Shown piece after piece: positions 42,923 through 51,628 of a stretch of DNA of 64,000 nucleotides. The stretch covers positions 124,001 through 188,000 of the forward strand of contig NZ_AUDG01000001.1 in the NCBI RefSeq assembly GCF_000425345.1, given 5' to 3'. The stretch comes from Rheinheimera baltica DSM 14885 (GTDB lineage: Bacteria > Pseudomonadota > Gammaproteobacteria > Enterobacterales > Alteromonadaceae). How positions within the stretch are numbered: position 1 is the stretch's first letter; each line of letters opens with the position of its first letter. Position numbers and translations under genes: made by a program. A model generated the notes under the pieces. It saw only the letters and a program-made list of their open reading frames with translations. It ran no database searches and was not told the origin of the DNA.

Positions 42923-43191
42923 TGATAACCCCGATGCTGCCAATTGCACGTGCTGCCAAGTATAACAGCTTGCGCACGGTAATTTTTGACCTGAAACAAA
43001 GCAATATCCATGCCGCAGCACTTTACCGGTGAATTTGTTAGTTGTCCCACAGCGAAAGTGCAAACTAAGTTTACGAATTCAACTTTAACTGCAAACAAGG
43101 TTTACAATATACAGATATCATTACCGCATCGATGCAGACTGCGTTACGATTCTATACAATAGCCTTAGTAATTTTTGGAGTACCCAAAACA

Positions 43192-43554
43192 ATGAAGAAG
43201 TTTTTATGGTTAGTGCTTATTGTAATGTTGCTTATCACCTTTTCTGATAGCAGCTTACTTAGACCTTATAAAGAGCAGCTATTGGAACTTATAGAAGATA
43301 ACATTGCTGCTGCAGGTGACAGTAAAGAGGCTGTGCTACGTAAAACACGTAAGGAGCTGTTCGCTTTAGCCGAGGAGTGGGGTGATAGCCAACGTGACTA
43401 TTTGGACAAGTCCAGTGAGACCATTGACAGCCTGAAAAAGTTTCGCCGTAATTTTTGTATTAACAAAGATTTTAACCCCATACTGTTTGGTGACCCACTA
43501 AAGCAAAGCTGTACAGTTATTGAAAAACATTATCAAAATTTGATTAAACCTTAA
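43192..43554 (+). CDS. Hypothetical membrane-anchored protein
   Basis: This 120-residue protein has an N-terminal hydrophobic segment (FLWLVLIVMLLITFS) and a short charged helical body with two late cysteines. The ATG at 43192 follows a TTGGAG site, 20 codons inside a longer open frame. I do not recognise the family. It precedes the DUF3010 gene by 14 bases, and is probably cotranscribed with it. Confidence 0.7.
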   Translation: MKKFLWLVLIVMLLITFSDSSLLRPYKEQLLELIEDNIAAAGDSKEAVLRKTRKELFALAEEWGDSQRDYLDKSSETIDSLKKFRRNFCINKDFNPILFGDPLKQSCTVIEKHYQNLIKP

Positions 43555-43568
43555 GTAAAGGACGCCTG

Positions 43569-43991
43569 ATGCGCACCTGCGGAATAGAGATTAAGGGCAG
43601 CGAAGCTATTATCTGCCTGATGACATTAAAAGACGGATTGTTCGAATTGCCCGATTGCCGGCAAAATCGTTTCGCCCTGAGTAAAGACCAGGATCAACAA
43701 CAAATGCGGCATTTTCAATTCACCTTTGCCAAGTTTATTGAAGATTACCAAATTACTCAGTTAGTTATTAAAGAGCGCCCACAAAAGGGCAAATTTGCAG
43801 GCGGTGCTGTTGGTTTTAAAATTGAAACTGCGCTACAACTTATTGCTGGCTGCGAATGCAGTATTATTAGTGCTACACAGTTGAAAGAAAAAATTAAACA
43901 ATATCCCCTGCCGGTAGATTTTAGAGACACGGGCTTAAAAGTGTTTCAGGAAACGGCATTTCTTGCCGGATATGCTTTTTTAGCTAAATAG
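43569..43991 (+). CDS. DUF3010 family protein
   Basis: This 140-residue cytoplasmic protein matches DUF3010 of Vibrio and Shewanella (start RTCGIEIKGSEAIICL, middle VIKERPQKGKFAGGAVGFK, end ETAFLAGYAFL). The pattern of strands resembles RNase H-like folds. Function is unknown. It converges on the ParA partner gene. Confidence 0.85.
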   Translation: MRTCGIEIKGSEAIICLMTLKDGLFELPDCRQNRFALSKDQDQQQMRHFQFTFAKFIEDYQITQLVIKERPQKGKFAGGAVGFKIETALQLIAGCECSIISATQLKEKIKQYPLPVDFRDTGLKVFQETAFLAGYAFLAK

Positions 43992-44005
43992 GCTTTATTG
44001 CAGCG

Positions 44006-44326
44006 TCACTTTTTCTTTTTAGCCAGCTGCCGCTTAACCGGTTTGCTGGCTTGTAAAATGAGCTTGCGGATTAATTTTGATTTAGCCTCACCTGTTGCCA
44101 AACTCAATTCTGTAAGGGCTTCTATCGCCTCCTGGCTTAGGGTAAACGTAGCATGACGCATGGGTAAGCATGTGGTGTCATCAACTTCTTCTGCAGTAGG
44201 TTGACGCATGCTAACAATACGTGGCATGCCCATCGCATAATTGTTAGCATCATCAATAAATTCGTCTGCCGTAAAACCGGGTTTACCGTGCGGCTGCGAC
44301 TTTTTCTTCAGATCGGTCAGCGCCAT
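44006..44326 (-). CDS. Small basic partner of ParA (RHH-like)
   Basis: This 106-residue protein has TFTLSQEAIEALTELSLATG near residues 57-76 and then a KSKLIRKLILQA helix, the layout of a ribbon-helix-helix or related DNA-binding domain, with a Lys-rich tail. It overlaps the end of the ParA-type gene by 44 bases. Such ParA-linked small proteins occur on plasmids and at orphan chromosomal sites. DNA binding is inferred. Confidence 0.7.
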   Translation of the reverse strand: MALTDLKKKSQPHGKPGFTADEFIDDANNYAMGMPRIVSMRQPTAEEVDDTTCLPMRHATFTLSQEAIEALTELSLATGEAKSKLIRKLILQASKPVKRQLAKKKK

Positions 44327-44981
44327 CTTCTTGTATCGCCTTCATTGCCAGTAGTTCAGTCACTATATCACGGATTTCCTGCGCCGCTTTGCCATTGGGC
44401 TCTACGTCCATCACTGACAAGCCTTTTTCTTCACTATCATCATAGGCATTGCGATTATAAGTAATGGCATCAAGCACCCGAATATTGAATGACTTACAAA
44501 CTTCTTTCGCTTCCAGAATGCGCCCGGCCTGATTAGGCAGCGATGGGCATTGGGTTATAACACAGCCGACAATCATATCCGGGTTTACTACATTACATGC
44601 ACTAACCAAGTCTTCAAGATGTTCTAAGGTCTTTAAGTCACGACGTTTTGGCCGCAACGGCAAGACAACATGACTGGCGACCACCATTGCAGATCGAAGC
44701 GCCACACTATCCTGACCACCACAATCAACAATCACCACGTCGTAATGCATTTCCAGGCTTTTTAATTCGTAACGAATTTTGCCATACATCTGTACACAGT
44801 TAATCCAGGGCAACTCTGCGTCTGTATGCCGCTCTTGCACCCAATCAGATGAGGTGCGCTGCGGATCGCAATCCACTAGCATGACGTTAGCGTTCCGCTC
44901 ACGGGAAAAGTACACTGCAATGTTTTGCGCCAGACAGCTTTTACCGCTGCCGCCTTTCTCTCCACCAACTAACAAGATCAT
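44283..44981 (-). CDS. ParA-family ATPase (orphan partition/positioning protein)
   Basis: This 232-residue protein has the deviant Walker A GEKGGSGKS near residue 6, the DCDPQRTSS switch and VVIVDCGGQDS for Walker B. It is closely related to chromosome and plasmid partition or cargo-positioning ATPases. No parB gene or parS sites are visible; the 106-residue protein overlaps its end. The ATG at 44981 has AGGG upstream; a start five codons before is possible. Confidence 0.88.
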   Translation of the reverse strand: MILLVGGEKGGSGKSCLAQNIAVYFSRERNANVMLVDCDPQRTSSDWVQERHTDAELPWINCVQMYGKIRYELKSLEMHYDVVIVDCGGQDSVALRSAMVVASHVVLPLRPKRRDLKTLEHLEDLVSACNVVNPDMIVGCVITQCPSLPNQAGRILEAKEVCKSFNIRVLDAITYNRNAYDDSEEKGLSVMDVEPNGKAAQEIRDIVTELLAMKAIQEDGADRSEEKVAAAR

Positions 44982-45130
44982 TAGGCTGTCCCTCATCGCT
45001 ACAATGGCTGAACCTGTTTCAGATTGTGCCGTGAGATAAGTGTAGATGACATCGTAAACTTGACCAGTAAAACTACAGAAAGATTTTTAGCTAACCAGAT
45101 GCTTTAGAACAGAATAATACGATAACTAAC

Positions 45131-45154
45131 AAAAACGGAGCTTATCGCTCCGTT
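45131..45154 (-). terminator. Rho-independent terminator of the cyclophilin gene
   Basis: On the minus strand AACGGAGC pairs with GCTCCGTT and is followed by TTTTT. It lies 20 bases past the cyclophilin stop. Confidence 0.82.
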
Positions 45155-45173
45155 GGGTTGGTACTCAATCTGG

Positions 45174-45932
45174 CTATCGCATACGCCGTTTAAACAGTAA
45201 CATACTTAGGGGGAACAACCACCAACCAAAGCTACCACCGCTGCTGTCGTCAGGGTTAGTTGGCGGCGGTGCGGTATTTGGTACCAGTGTCAAACCTGCA
45301 ACAGTATTAACCCGCTCATCAACGACAACCATCGTTTCTATCGTCACAAGGTTGTCCGCAACAAGAGGCTTGTTATCATCCCGGTCGGAATTAGTATAGT
45401 TACGCAGTGGCAAATCAATGATACCGCTAAAATTGTAGCGAGGCAGCGCAGCAATAGCGTCAACAACCGCCATGTCGGTACTGCTGATCTGACCAAATAC
45501 GGTAAAACCACTGTTTTGTTGATCTAAATTTGCTGCATTATTAGCTAAATTAACAAACCACTGATTCGTCGCACTGTTGGGGTTATTCGGCTGCTTTGCC
45601 ATCGCAATAGTGGCTCGCACATTTGACCATTTTGGCTCGTTGACAATCTGCGCGTTTGTCGCAGTGGCTTTTAATGGCAATTGCTGATCAAACTTAAATC
45701 CCCCCCCCTGGATTACAAAGCCAGGTATTGAACGATGGATCACAGTGCCATCGTACCGTCCCGATTTCACATAACTCAGGAAGTTTTGTACTGTCACCGG
45801 AGTTGACTCATCATAAAGGTTAATTTCGAACTTACCTACGTTGGTGGTAACTTCTACAACAGTAGCCTGGGCCAGGGTGCTGCAGCCTAACACGAGGCTT
45901 ACCAGCAGTGCATTTACCGCTTTTATCGACAT
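45174..45932 (-). CDS. Peptidyl-prolyl isomerase (cyclophilin) with GlyGly-CTERM tail
   Basis: This 252-residue protein has a signal peptide (ALLVSLVLGCSTLAQA) and a cyclophilin domain (residues about 25-200: GRYDGTVIHRSIPGFVIQGG and GFTVFGQI). A low-complexity linker leads to the tail SSGGSFGWWLFPLSMLLFKR and MR: a Gly-Gly-Ser motif, hydrophobic helix and basic end. That is the GlyGly-CTERM signal thought to be processed by rhombosortase. So it is a periplasmic or surface-sorted foldase. The ATG at 45932 follows GGAGAG; longer reading is open upstream. Confidence 0.85.
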   Translation of the reverse strand: MSIKAVNALLVSLVLGCSTLAQATVVEVTTNVGKFEINLYDESTPVTVQNFLSYVKSGRYDGTVIHRSIPGFVIQGGGFKFDQQLPLKATATNAQIVNEPKWSNVRATIAMAKQPNNPNSATNQWFVNLANNAANLDQQNSGFTVFGQISSTDMAVVDAIAALPRYNFSGIIDLPLRNYTNSDRDDNKPLVADNLVTIETMVVVDERVNTVAGLTLVPNTAPPPTNPDDSSGGSFGWWLFPLSMLLFKRRMR

Positions 45933-46001
45933 AATGATACTCTCCGCAATTTGCGCTGCAGCATAAAACAAGCTCCAAAGTAAAATCCAGCTAAGTAACA
46001 A

Positions 46002-47987
46002 TTAATTACGTTTGCCAGCTGTTCCAGCGTCACTGCTGGTGCGACGAGAACGGGTTTTGCCATTTTTCCCAACTGCTGGTTTCTTACGTTTCCAGCGCGC
46101 GGGTTGCCCCATCGGTAATCCGCTTGGCAATACAAACGCAGCTTCAGTGACCAGCTGAGTCAATTGTGCAACCAAAGGCTGCATAAACCCTTGATAACTT
46201 TGCTGGCGCTGACAAATGGCATTTAAAGCCGCTTCCCAACGTGCTGTCATATCAGGCAGTACTGCCTGCACCGGTAACGCATTGATTAAAGCCGTGCCAG
46301 TCTGCGTAGCATGTATATTTTTCCCCTCCCGGCGTAAAAAGCCTCGTTTAAACAGTAGCTCTATAATCCCAGCACGCGTTGCTTCGGTTCCCAATCCATC
46401 AGTGTCACGTAATATTTTACGGATAGTTGCATCGGTAACATAGCGGCTAATGCCTGTCATAGCACTTAACAGACTGGCATCATTAAATGCCTGCGCTGGC
46501 TTGGTTTGCTTTTCTAACATTTGGCTGCCCACACAAACCAGTTGCTGCCCAAGCTGAAGCTTGGGTAATGCAGTTTGTTGCAAAGCTTGTTCTGCTTTAT
46601 CCGTATCCTGGTGATTTTCATTCTCACGGCGATACAGCGATTTCCATCCTGCTTGAATCTGTGTTCTGGCTTTAGCTATAAAGCAACCGCCAGCCAGGGT
46701 GACATCAACTTGAGTATCGCTATAACAAAATGCAGGATAAAACTGCGCCATATACTGTCGGGCTATTAATTGGTACAGCCGCTGTGCCGCTAAACTTAGT
46801 TGAGTGACAGACTGACGCTTTTCTGTTGGAATAATGGCATGATGCGCTTCAACTCTGGCGTCATTCCACGCCTTACTTACCAAACGCATGTCTGCTGATG
46901 CCACAACGGCTGTTAACTCAGAGTCATTGTTAGCAATGGCCTGACATACCATTGGGGCTTGCTTCAACTGATCTTTAGGTAAATAGCGATTATCTGAACG
47001 CGGATAAGTAATTAATTTATGTTTTTCGTACAATTGCTGGCAGGTATCCAACACTTGCTGCGCTGTCATACCATAGCGGCGGGCAGCATCTATTTGTAAT
47101 GTCGATAAGTTATACGGTAAGGGTGGAGCCTGTTTGCCATCTTTATGCTCTAGTTTACTAATTACTCCCGTTTCACCGCTGATTTTTTGTTGTACTTTTT
47201 CAGCCAGCGCTTTTGACAACACCCTGCCTGCGTCATCTTGCCAGGGCAAGCAGGCAGCACTGGGTTGCCACAATGCTGAAAATTGCTGCTTATCTTGCGT
47301 CTCGAGTTCAGCTATAACCTGAAAAAACGGCTTAGTGATAAAGTCTGCTATATCCTTATCCCGCTTTACTACCAGGCCCAATAACGGGGTTTGCACGCGC
47401 CCGACGGATAACACGCCTTGATAGCCCGCTTTTTGCCCCTGCAGAGTATAAGCACGGGTCATATTCAGCCCATACAACCAGTCAGCCCGGCTACGCGCTA
47501 ATGCTGACGTTGATAACGGGACAAACTCCTTATTAGGTTTAAGCTGCGTTAACGCTCGCTTCACCGCGGGCAAATTAAGATCGTTAATTAATAAGCGTTG
47601 TGTATTGGCTAATTTTTCGCCCGTTACACCGCAAAATGCAAGAACTTCATCAACTAACAATTGACCTTCTCGATCAGGATCTCCGGCATGAACTACACTA
47701 TCTGCTTGTTTTAACAGTTTTTTAATTACATTCAGTTGCTGCTGCGCTGATTTCCGAACTTTTAATTGCCATTTATCCGGCACTATAGGCAATTGCGTTG
47801 CCTGCCAGCGTTTAAAATCCGGACTATAATCATGTGGCTCAGCTTGCTCCAACAGGTGGCCAACACACCAACTAACGACGTCACCGTTGGCTAATCGGAT
47901 AAAGCCATTCTCTTTAAACTGTGGCTTAGGCAATGCTGCAGCGATGGCTCTGCCTAAACTGGGTTTTTCGGCGATATAAAGTTTCAT
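46002..47987 (-). CDS. topB: DNA topoisomerase III
   Basis: This 661-residue protein is type IA topoisomerase III. It has the Toprim start KLYIAEKPSLGRAIAAALP and HAGDPDREGQLLVDEVL (Asp/Glu metal site), and the catalytic Tyr in LITYPRSDNRYLP near residue 325. The long C-terminal extension is Arg/Lys/Thr-rich and lacks the zinc fingers of TopA. The length is close to E. coli TopB (653). It decatenates replication intermediates. It ends 69 bases before the cyclophilin start. Confidence 0.96.
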   Translation of the reverse strand: MKLYIAEKPSLGRAIAAALPKPQFKENGFIRLANGDVVSWCVGHLLEQAEPHDYSPDFKRWQATQLPIVPDKWQLKVRKSAQQQLNVIKKLLKQADSVVHAGDPDREGQLLVDEVLAFCGVTGEKLANTQRLLINDLNLPAVKRALTQLKPNKEFVPLSTSALARSRADWLYGLNMTRAYTLQGQKAGYQGVLSVGRVQTPLLGLVVKRDKDIADFITKPFFQVIAELETQDKQQFSALWQPSAACLPWQDDAGRVLSKALAEKVQQKISGETGVISKLEHKDGKQAPPLPYNLSTLQIDAARRYGMTAQQVLDTCQQLYEKHKLITYPRSDNRYLPKDQLKQAPMVCQAIANNDSELTAVVASADMRLVSKAWNDARVEAHHAIIPTEKRQSVTQLSLAAQRLYQLIARQYMAQFYPAFCYSDTQVDVTLAGGCFIAKARTQIQAGWKSLYRRENENHQDTDKAEQALQQTALPKLQLGQQLVCVGSQMLEKQTKPAQAFNDASLLSAMTGISRYVTDATIRKILRDTDGLGTEATRAGIIELLFKRGFLRREGKNIHATQTGTALINALPVQAVLPDMTARWEAALNAICQRQQSYQGFMQPLVAQLTQLVTEAAFVLPSGLPMGQPARWKRKKPAVGKNGKTRSRRTSSDAGTAGKRN

Positions 47988-48153
47988 TGCGGCATCACAA
48001 CTGTAATTTTAAACAGCACTTTAGTTGTTTGAACGTTAAGATGCAAAAAAAATGTAATTAAAAGTTGGTTTTAAGAAAAAAGTGCATAGAATGATTGCTT
48101 AGTATAAGCCAGTAGTTTTTAGGTTTTCACCCCCGTCAGTTGGATGTAGAGCG

Positions 48154-49938
48154 ATGCAATATAGTGAAGTTAAGAAGATCTGTGATGAACTGCATAAAAC
48201 AGGCAAGCCTGTTTCATTAGATTATTTAATTTCTCAAGTACCTGGTGCTCAAGCCAGTTTGGTAGTGCATTACCAAAAATGGCGGAATGAACAAGCCAAT
48301 GTAGCGCCACCAACGACGACTGGTGAGAGCATGTTTAGTGAAGATTTTGTCGCAGCGTTTCAGCGCGAGTCCGCCCAGCATTCGAAAAAATTAACCGACC
48401 AGCTAAATCAGCAACTGCAACAAGCTATGCAAGCTGAAGTGTTGGCGGCTGAACACAACCGAGAGTTACAACAGGAAGTTGAGCAACTGCAACAGCGCAA
48501 AACGGAGTTAGAATCCAGTTTGCAGCAGCAACAGCAGCAGCTTTCAACTCAAGCCGAAAAGTACTCTAGCCTTATAGAAGAACGCGACCAGGCATTGGCT
48601 GTAGGTAAAGCGCAGCAGCAGGAACTGGATGACGCCAGATCGCAATTGTCGCAACAACTGGATACTATTGAGCAGACCGAATTAGAACTGCAGTCTCAGA
48701 AAACGGCTCTTGAACAAGTACAACAACAGCTACAGACAGCTGAGCAAGACCTGGCTGCCGCGAAACAAGAAACTGAGCAAGCAAAGCAAGATGCAGAACA
48801 GTTACAGTTAAAAATAATCAGCCTGCAACAGTCACAAGATGAACTGGAACAACAGCTGCAAGGCGAGCAAGAGCTTAACCAACAAAAGCTTCAGCAGTTG
48901 CAAGATGAACTGGCGGCTAACGAACAAGAGTTAGAACCGTTAAAAGCCAAATTAGAAGCAGCACAGCAAGCAGAACAGCAGCTGAAAGCGCTGGAGCAAG
49001 CCGAAGAAAAAGTTAAAGCAGAGTTAGCCGCTGCACATAAAACCAGCAAAAAGTTACAGCAAGACTTACAAACACGCGAGCATGATGTTACAGAGCTCGA
49101 GGCAATGTTAAGTGAGTTTGAAAATAAACTTCAGCAGGCAACCAAGACCGAAACTCAGGCAGTAGCATTAAATAAACGATTGCAAGCTCAGTTAGAGCAA
49201 GCGCAACGAGCATTGAATGATCAGGATGACGGAGTTACACCCACAGCATCCGCAGCCGACAATTCAGCGAATAGCGCGTTATTAGCTGATCTTGAGACTG
49301 CACAGCAAGAACTGGCAAGCGCGCAGCAAATGGTTGAGCAGCTGAGCGCTGAACGTGACCAGGCGCTAAGCAAACTAGAGCAGGTACAGCAACAAGAAGG
49401 TACCGTAGTTGTTGAGGCGCAAGCCAATAACGATGAAGCCCAAGCCAGAATTACACAGCAAGAGCAAGAGTTAGATGCGCTTAATACACAAATTAGCGAG
49501 CTGAATAAAGAGCTTGATCATATTCGCCGTGAAGCTGACGTACAGCGCGACAATGCCGTTAAAGCGCAAGAACAGTTAGATGCCATGCAAAAAGCGCAGT
49601 CTACTGAAATAGATGACTCACAAGATATTCAGGCAACATTGGAACAGCTGCGCACCAACAATGCCATGTTAAAAGAGCAAAGTGCTATTACCGCGGGTCA
49701 TCAGTCGGAGCAACGCGAGGTCATTCGCCAGTTACGCGAAGAATTACAGCAACAGCGTGATTTAGTTGCCGATATTCAGCTGGAAAAAGAAAAGCTGAAG
49801 AAAGAAAGAGCCCAACTTGAACAACAAGTTAGTTTTGTAAAAGACAATGCCGCGTCAACCATTGAGCGCTTAACGCGTTACCGCGAACAGGCTCAGGAAA
49901 AAATTGAAAAGCTGGAGAAAAAGCTTAATAACGCTTAA
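48154..49938 (+). CDS. KfrA-like DNA-binding coiled-coil protein
   Basis: This 594-residue protein starts with a small HTH-like domain (EVKKICDELHKTGKPVSLDY, then GAQASLVVHYQKWRNEQ), which fits the KfrA N-terminal DNA-binding domain. From about residue 80 to the end it is a nearly unbroken coiled coil rich in Gln, Glu, Ala and Leu. KfrA proteins of IncP/IncU plasmids bind DNA and form filaments; this gene is chromosomal, on the opposite strand to topB. Role in nucleoid or partition structure is inferred. Confidence 0.78.
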   Translation: MQYSEVKKICDELHKTGKPVSLDYLISQVPGAQASLVVHYQKWRNEQANVAPPTTTGESMFSEDFVAAFQRESAQHSKKLTDQLNQQLQQAMQAEVLAAEHNRELQQEVEQLQQRKTELESSLQQQQQQLSTQAEKYSSLIEERDQALAVGKAQQQELDDARSQLSQQLDTIEQTELELQSQKTALEQVQQQLQTAEQDLAAAKQETEQAKQDAEQLQLKIISLQQSQDELEQQLQGEQELNQQKLQQLQDELAANEQELEPLKAKLEAAQQAEQQLKALEQAEEKVKAELAAAHKTSKKLQQDLQTREHDVTELEAMLSEFENKLQQATKTETQAVALNKRLQAQLEQAQRALNDQDDGVTPTASAADNSANSALLADLETAQQELASAQQMVEQLSAERDQALSKLEQVQQQEGTVVVEAQANNDEAQARITQQEQELDALNTQISELNKELDHIRREADVQRDNAVKAQEQLDAMQKAQSTEIDDSQDIQATLEQLRTNNAMLKEQSAITAGHQSEQREVIRQLREELQQQRDLVADIQLEKEKLKKERAQLEQQVSFVKDNAASTIERLTRYREQAQEKIEKLEKKLNNA

Positions 49939-49974
49939 CTAAGCCTTATTGCTTGCACGTTATACAAAACCACT

Positions 49975-49993
49975 ACCGGGCATATTGCCCGGT
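49975..49993. terminator. Hairpin after the KfrA-like gene
   Basis: ACCGGGC/GCCCGGT around ATATT lies 36 bases after the stop. It has no T-tract. Confidence 0.45.
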
Positions 49994-50065
49994 AACGGCT
50001 AAATTTATTCACTCTGCACTTGTAACCACCCCGCGCCAAACTTAGTTGAACCTACAGGATTATTC

Positions 50066-51133
50066 ATGAAGTTGACATTCGTTCTCGCAACGACACTCCT
50101 GGGTAGTTTAATGCTACTGAGCGCATGCAGCACATCAAATACCGTGCAACAGCTTAACGGAATACCAGATAACGCCGCCGATATCGTAAAAAATAAAGCC
50201 TATTTTCAAAATATGTACCGCGGTGACATTCCGTACCCTGCCAACTGTGAGCAGGATTGCTACTTACCTCACCCGTTAGTAGAGTGCCAAACGCCAGCAG
50301 AGCAGTGTCGCTATACCGGCGCTAAAGCATCACCGGAGTTAAAAACCGGTTTTAGCGTGCACTGGTTAGGGCACGCCAGTTTCAGTATTAATACACCAGA
50401 CGGTCAGCAACTTTTGCTAGACCCGGTAACCGGTCAGTTTGACTGGCCAGTTAACTGGGCTGCACACCTCTTTGGCACTAAGGCTCGACCTACTATGCCT
50501 GAGCTTAGCCCAGAACAATTGGCTGCCACTGATGCTGTACTGTATTCGCATTTGCACTATGACCACTTTAGTACCCGCGATATTAAACTTATTGGCACCA
50601 GCGCTCATTATTATTTGCCCTACGGTATGGCAGCATACATGCCAAACGGCGGCTATCAAGTCACTGAAATGGCTTGGTATAGCAGCGCGCAACAGGGCAA
50701 GCTAACCATTGATGCTGTACCGGCACGTCACTTTAACAGCCGTACCCTAAGTGATGAAAACCAAGCATTGTGGGCAGGCTGGCTAATTCAACACGGCGAT
50801 AAAAAGCTATTTTTTGCCGGTGATACCGGCTATTCACAGCATTTTAACGACATAAGGCAAAGGTATGGTGTTATTGATATTTGCCTGCTGCCCATAGCCT
50901 CTTACCATGGGCCAAATTACCGCGCCGTACATATGACACCAGAAGATGCACTCATGGTAGCGGAAGAATTGGGCTGTAAAGTGATGATCCCCTGGGGGTA
51001 CGGCAATGCCAGCTGGCAGATGGGGGATCACAGTTCACACTCACCACTGCTGCGTTTACTTTATATGCAGCAGCGGCTAAACAGTAAGGTGCCGCTGCTG
51101 ATTTTAAATGAAGGCGATCGTGTTGCTCTGTAA
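50066..51133 (+). CDS. Metallo-beta-lactamase-fold lipoprotein (UlaG/NAPE-PLD-like)
   Basis: This 355-residue protein has a lipobox (LMLLSAC, Cys at residue 21). The metal-binding motif is SHLHYDHFS near 176, with FFAGDTGYSQHF near 255 and PIASYHGP near 281. The start of the domain is HWLGHASFSI. The family includes RomA-like proteins and NAPE-PLD-type phospholipases; the lipid anchor suggests an envelope site. Substrate unknown. Confidence 0.88.
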   Translation: MKLTFVLATTLLGSLMLLSACSTSNTVQQLNGIPDNAADIVKNKAYFQNMYRGDIPYPANCEQDCYLPHPLVECQTPAEQCRYTGAKASPELKTGFSVHWLGHASFSINTPDGQQLLLDPVTGQFDWPVNWAAHLFGTKARPTMPELSPEQLAATDAVLYSHLHYDHFSTRDIKLIGTSAHYYLPYGMAAYMPNGGYQVTEMAWYSSAQQGKLTIDAVPARHFNSRTLSDENQALWAGWLIQHGDKKLFFAGDTGYSQHFNDIRQRYGVIDICLLPIASYHGPNYRAVHMTPEDALMVAEELGCKVMIPWGYGNASWQMGDHSSHSPLLRLLYMQQRLNSKVPLLILNEGDRVAL

Positions 51134-51147
51134 CGCAGCACTGGGAA

Positions 51148-51426
51148 TTACAGCACCGGTTTTAACCGGGCTTTAGTGGCCAGCCTATTGCTGAGTTTTC
51201 CGGTAACGGCCCACACCAGTAGCGCCAGCCAGGCAATCCAGGAAACACCGGCCGGAATATTTAGCAGTGCAATTTTGCCAAAATGCTGGCGGTTAAACGC
51301 CAGCGCTAGCAGGCTGGGTAAAAACCACACCGTTAAAAAGAACAGACCAAAGCCAACTAAAAACAGTACATCAGCTTGTTGCCAGGCCGTGCTGAAGGTG
51401 GCGATAAAGTGGTTTATAGTTTCCAT
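51148..51426 (-). CDS. Superinfection-immunity-family small membrane protein
   Basis: This 92-residue protein has two or three hydrophobic segments; FFLTVWFLPSLLALAFNRQH and LLNIPAGVSWIAWLALLVWA match the Imm_superinfect (T4 Imm-like) family. It is 3 bases from a 51-codon gene whose product shares its N terminus. In phage T4 the homologue blocks DNA injection; here the host role is unknown. Confidence 0.8.
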   Translation of the reverse strand: METINHFIATFSTAWQQADVLFLVGFGLFFLTVWFLPSLLALAFNRQHFGKIALLNIPAGVSWIAWLALLVWAVTGKLSNRLATKARLKPVL

Positions 51427-51429
51427 GTT

Positions 51430-51585
51430 TTAGTCCTCGTTTGTTACTTTTTTAACTGCAGCTTCAAGCACCACGGCAATCAGCCACATTGCCGCAAAAA
51501 AGATGCCGAAAGATACTAACTCGTTGCTATCGACCTGGTACCAAGCGGTTGTCAATGGTGTTATTAAGTGTTGTAGGGTTTCCAT
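51430..51585 (-). CDS. 51-residue small membrane protein, sister of the superinfection-immunity-like gene
   Basis: ATG at 51585 starts METLQHLITPLTTAWYQVDS, followed by a single membrane helix (FGIFFAAMWLIAVVLEAAV) and a charged end KKVTNED. The start resembles that of the next gene (METINHFIATFSTAWQQADV), so the two are probably paralogous at the N terminus. The TAA is 3 bases before the ATG of that gene, and both share one operon. It is too short to be found by length filters. Confidence 0.65.
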   Translation of the reverse strand: METLQHLITPLTTAWYQVDSNELVSFGIFFAAMWLIAVVLEAAVKKVTNED

Positions 51586-51628
51586 TATTATTTCCTCATC
51601 ATGTGTAAGATAAATTTGCTAATCAGAT

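Noticed and set aside
42923-43063. 47-codon extension of ccoG
   Set aside because: The extension has no similarity to CcoG N termini; GTG at 42922 gives a normal start.
48400-49900. CAG/CAA-rich repeats as a non-coding tandem array
   Set aside because: They are codons of the Gln-rich coiled coil of the KfrA-like protein.
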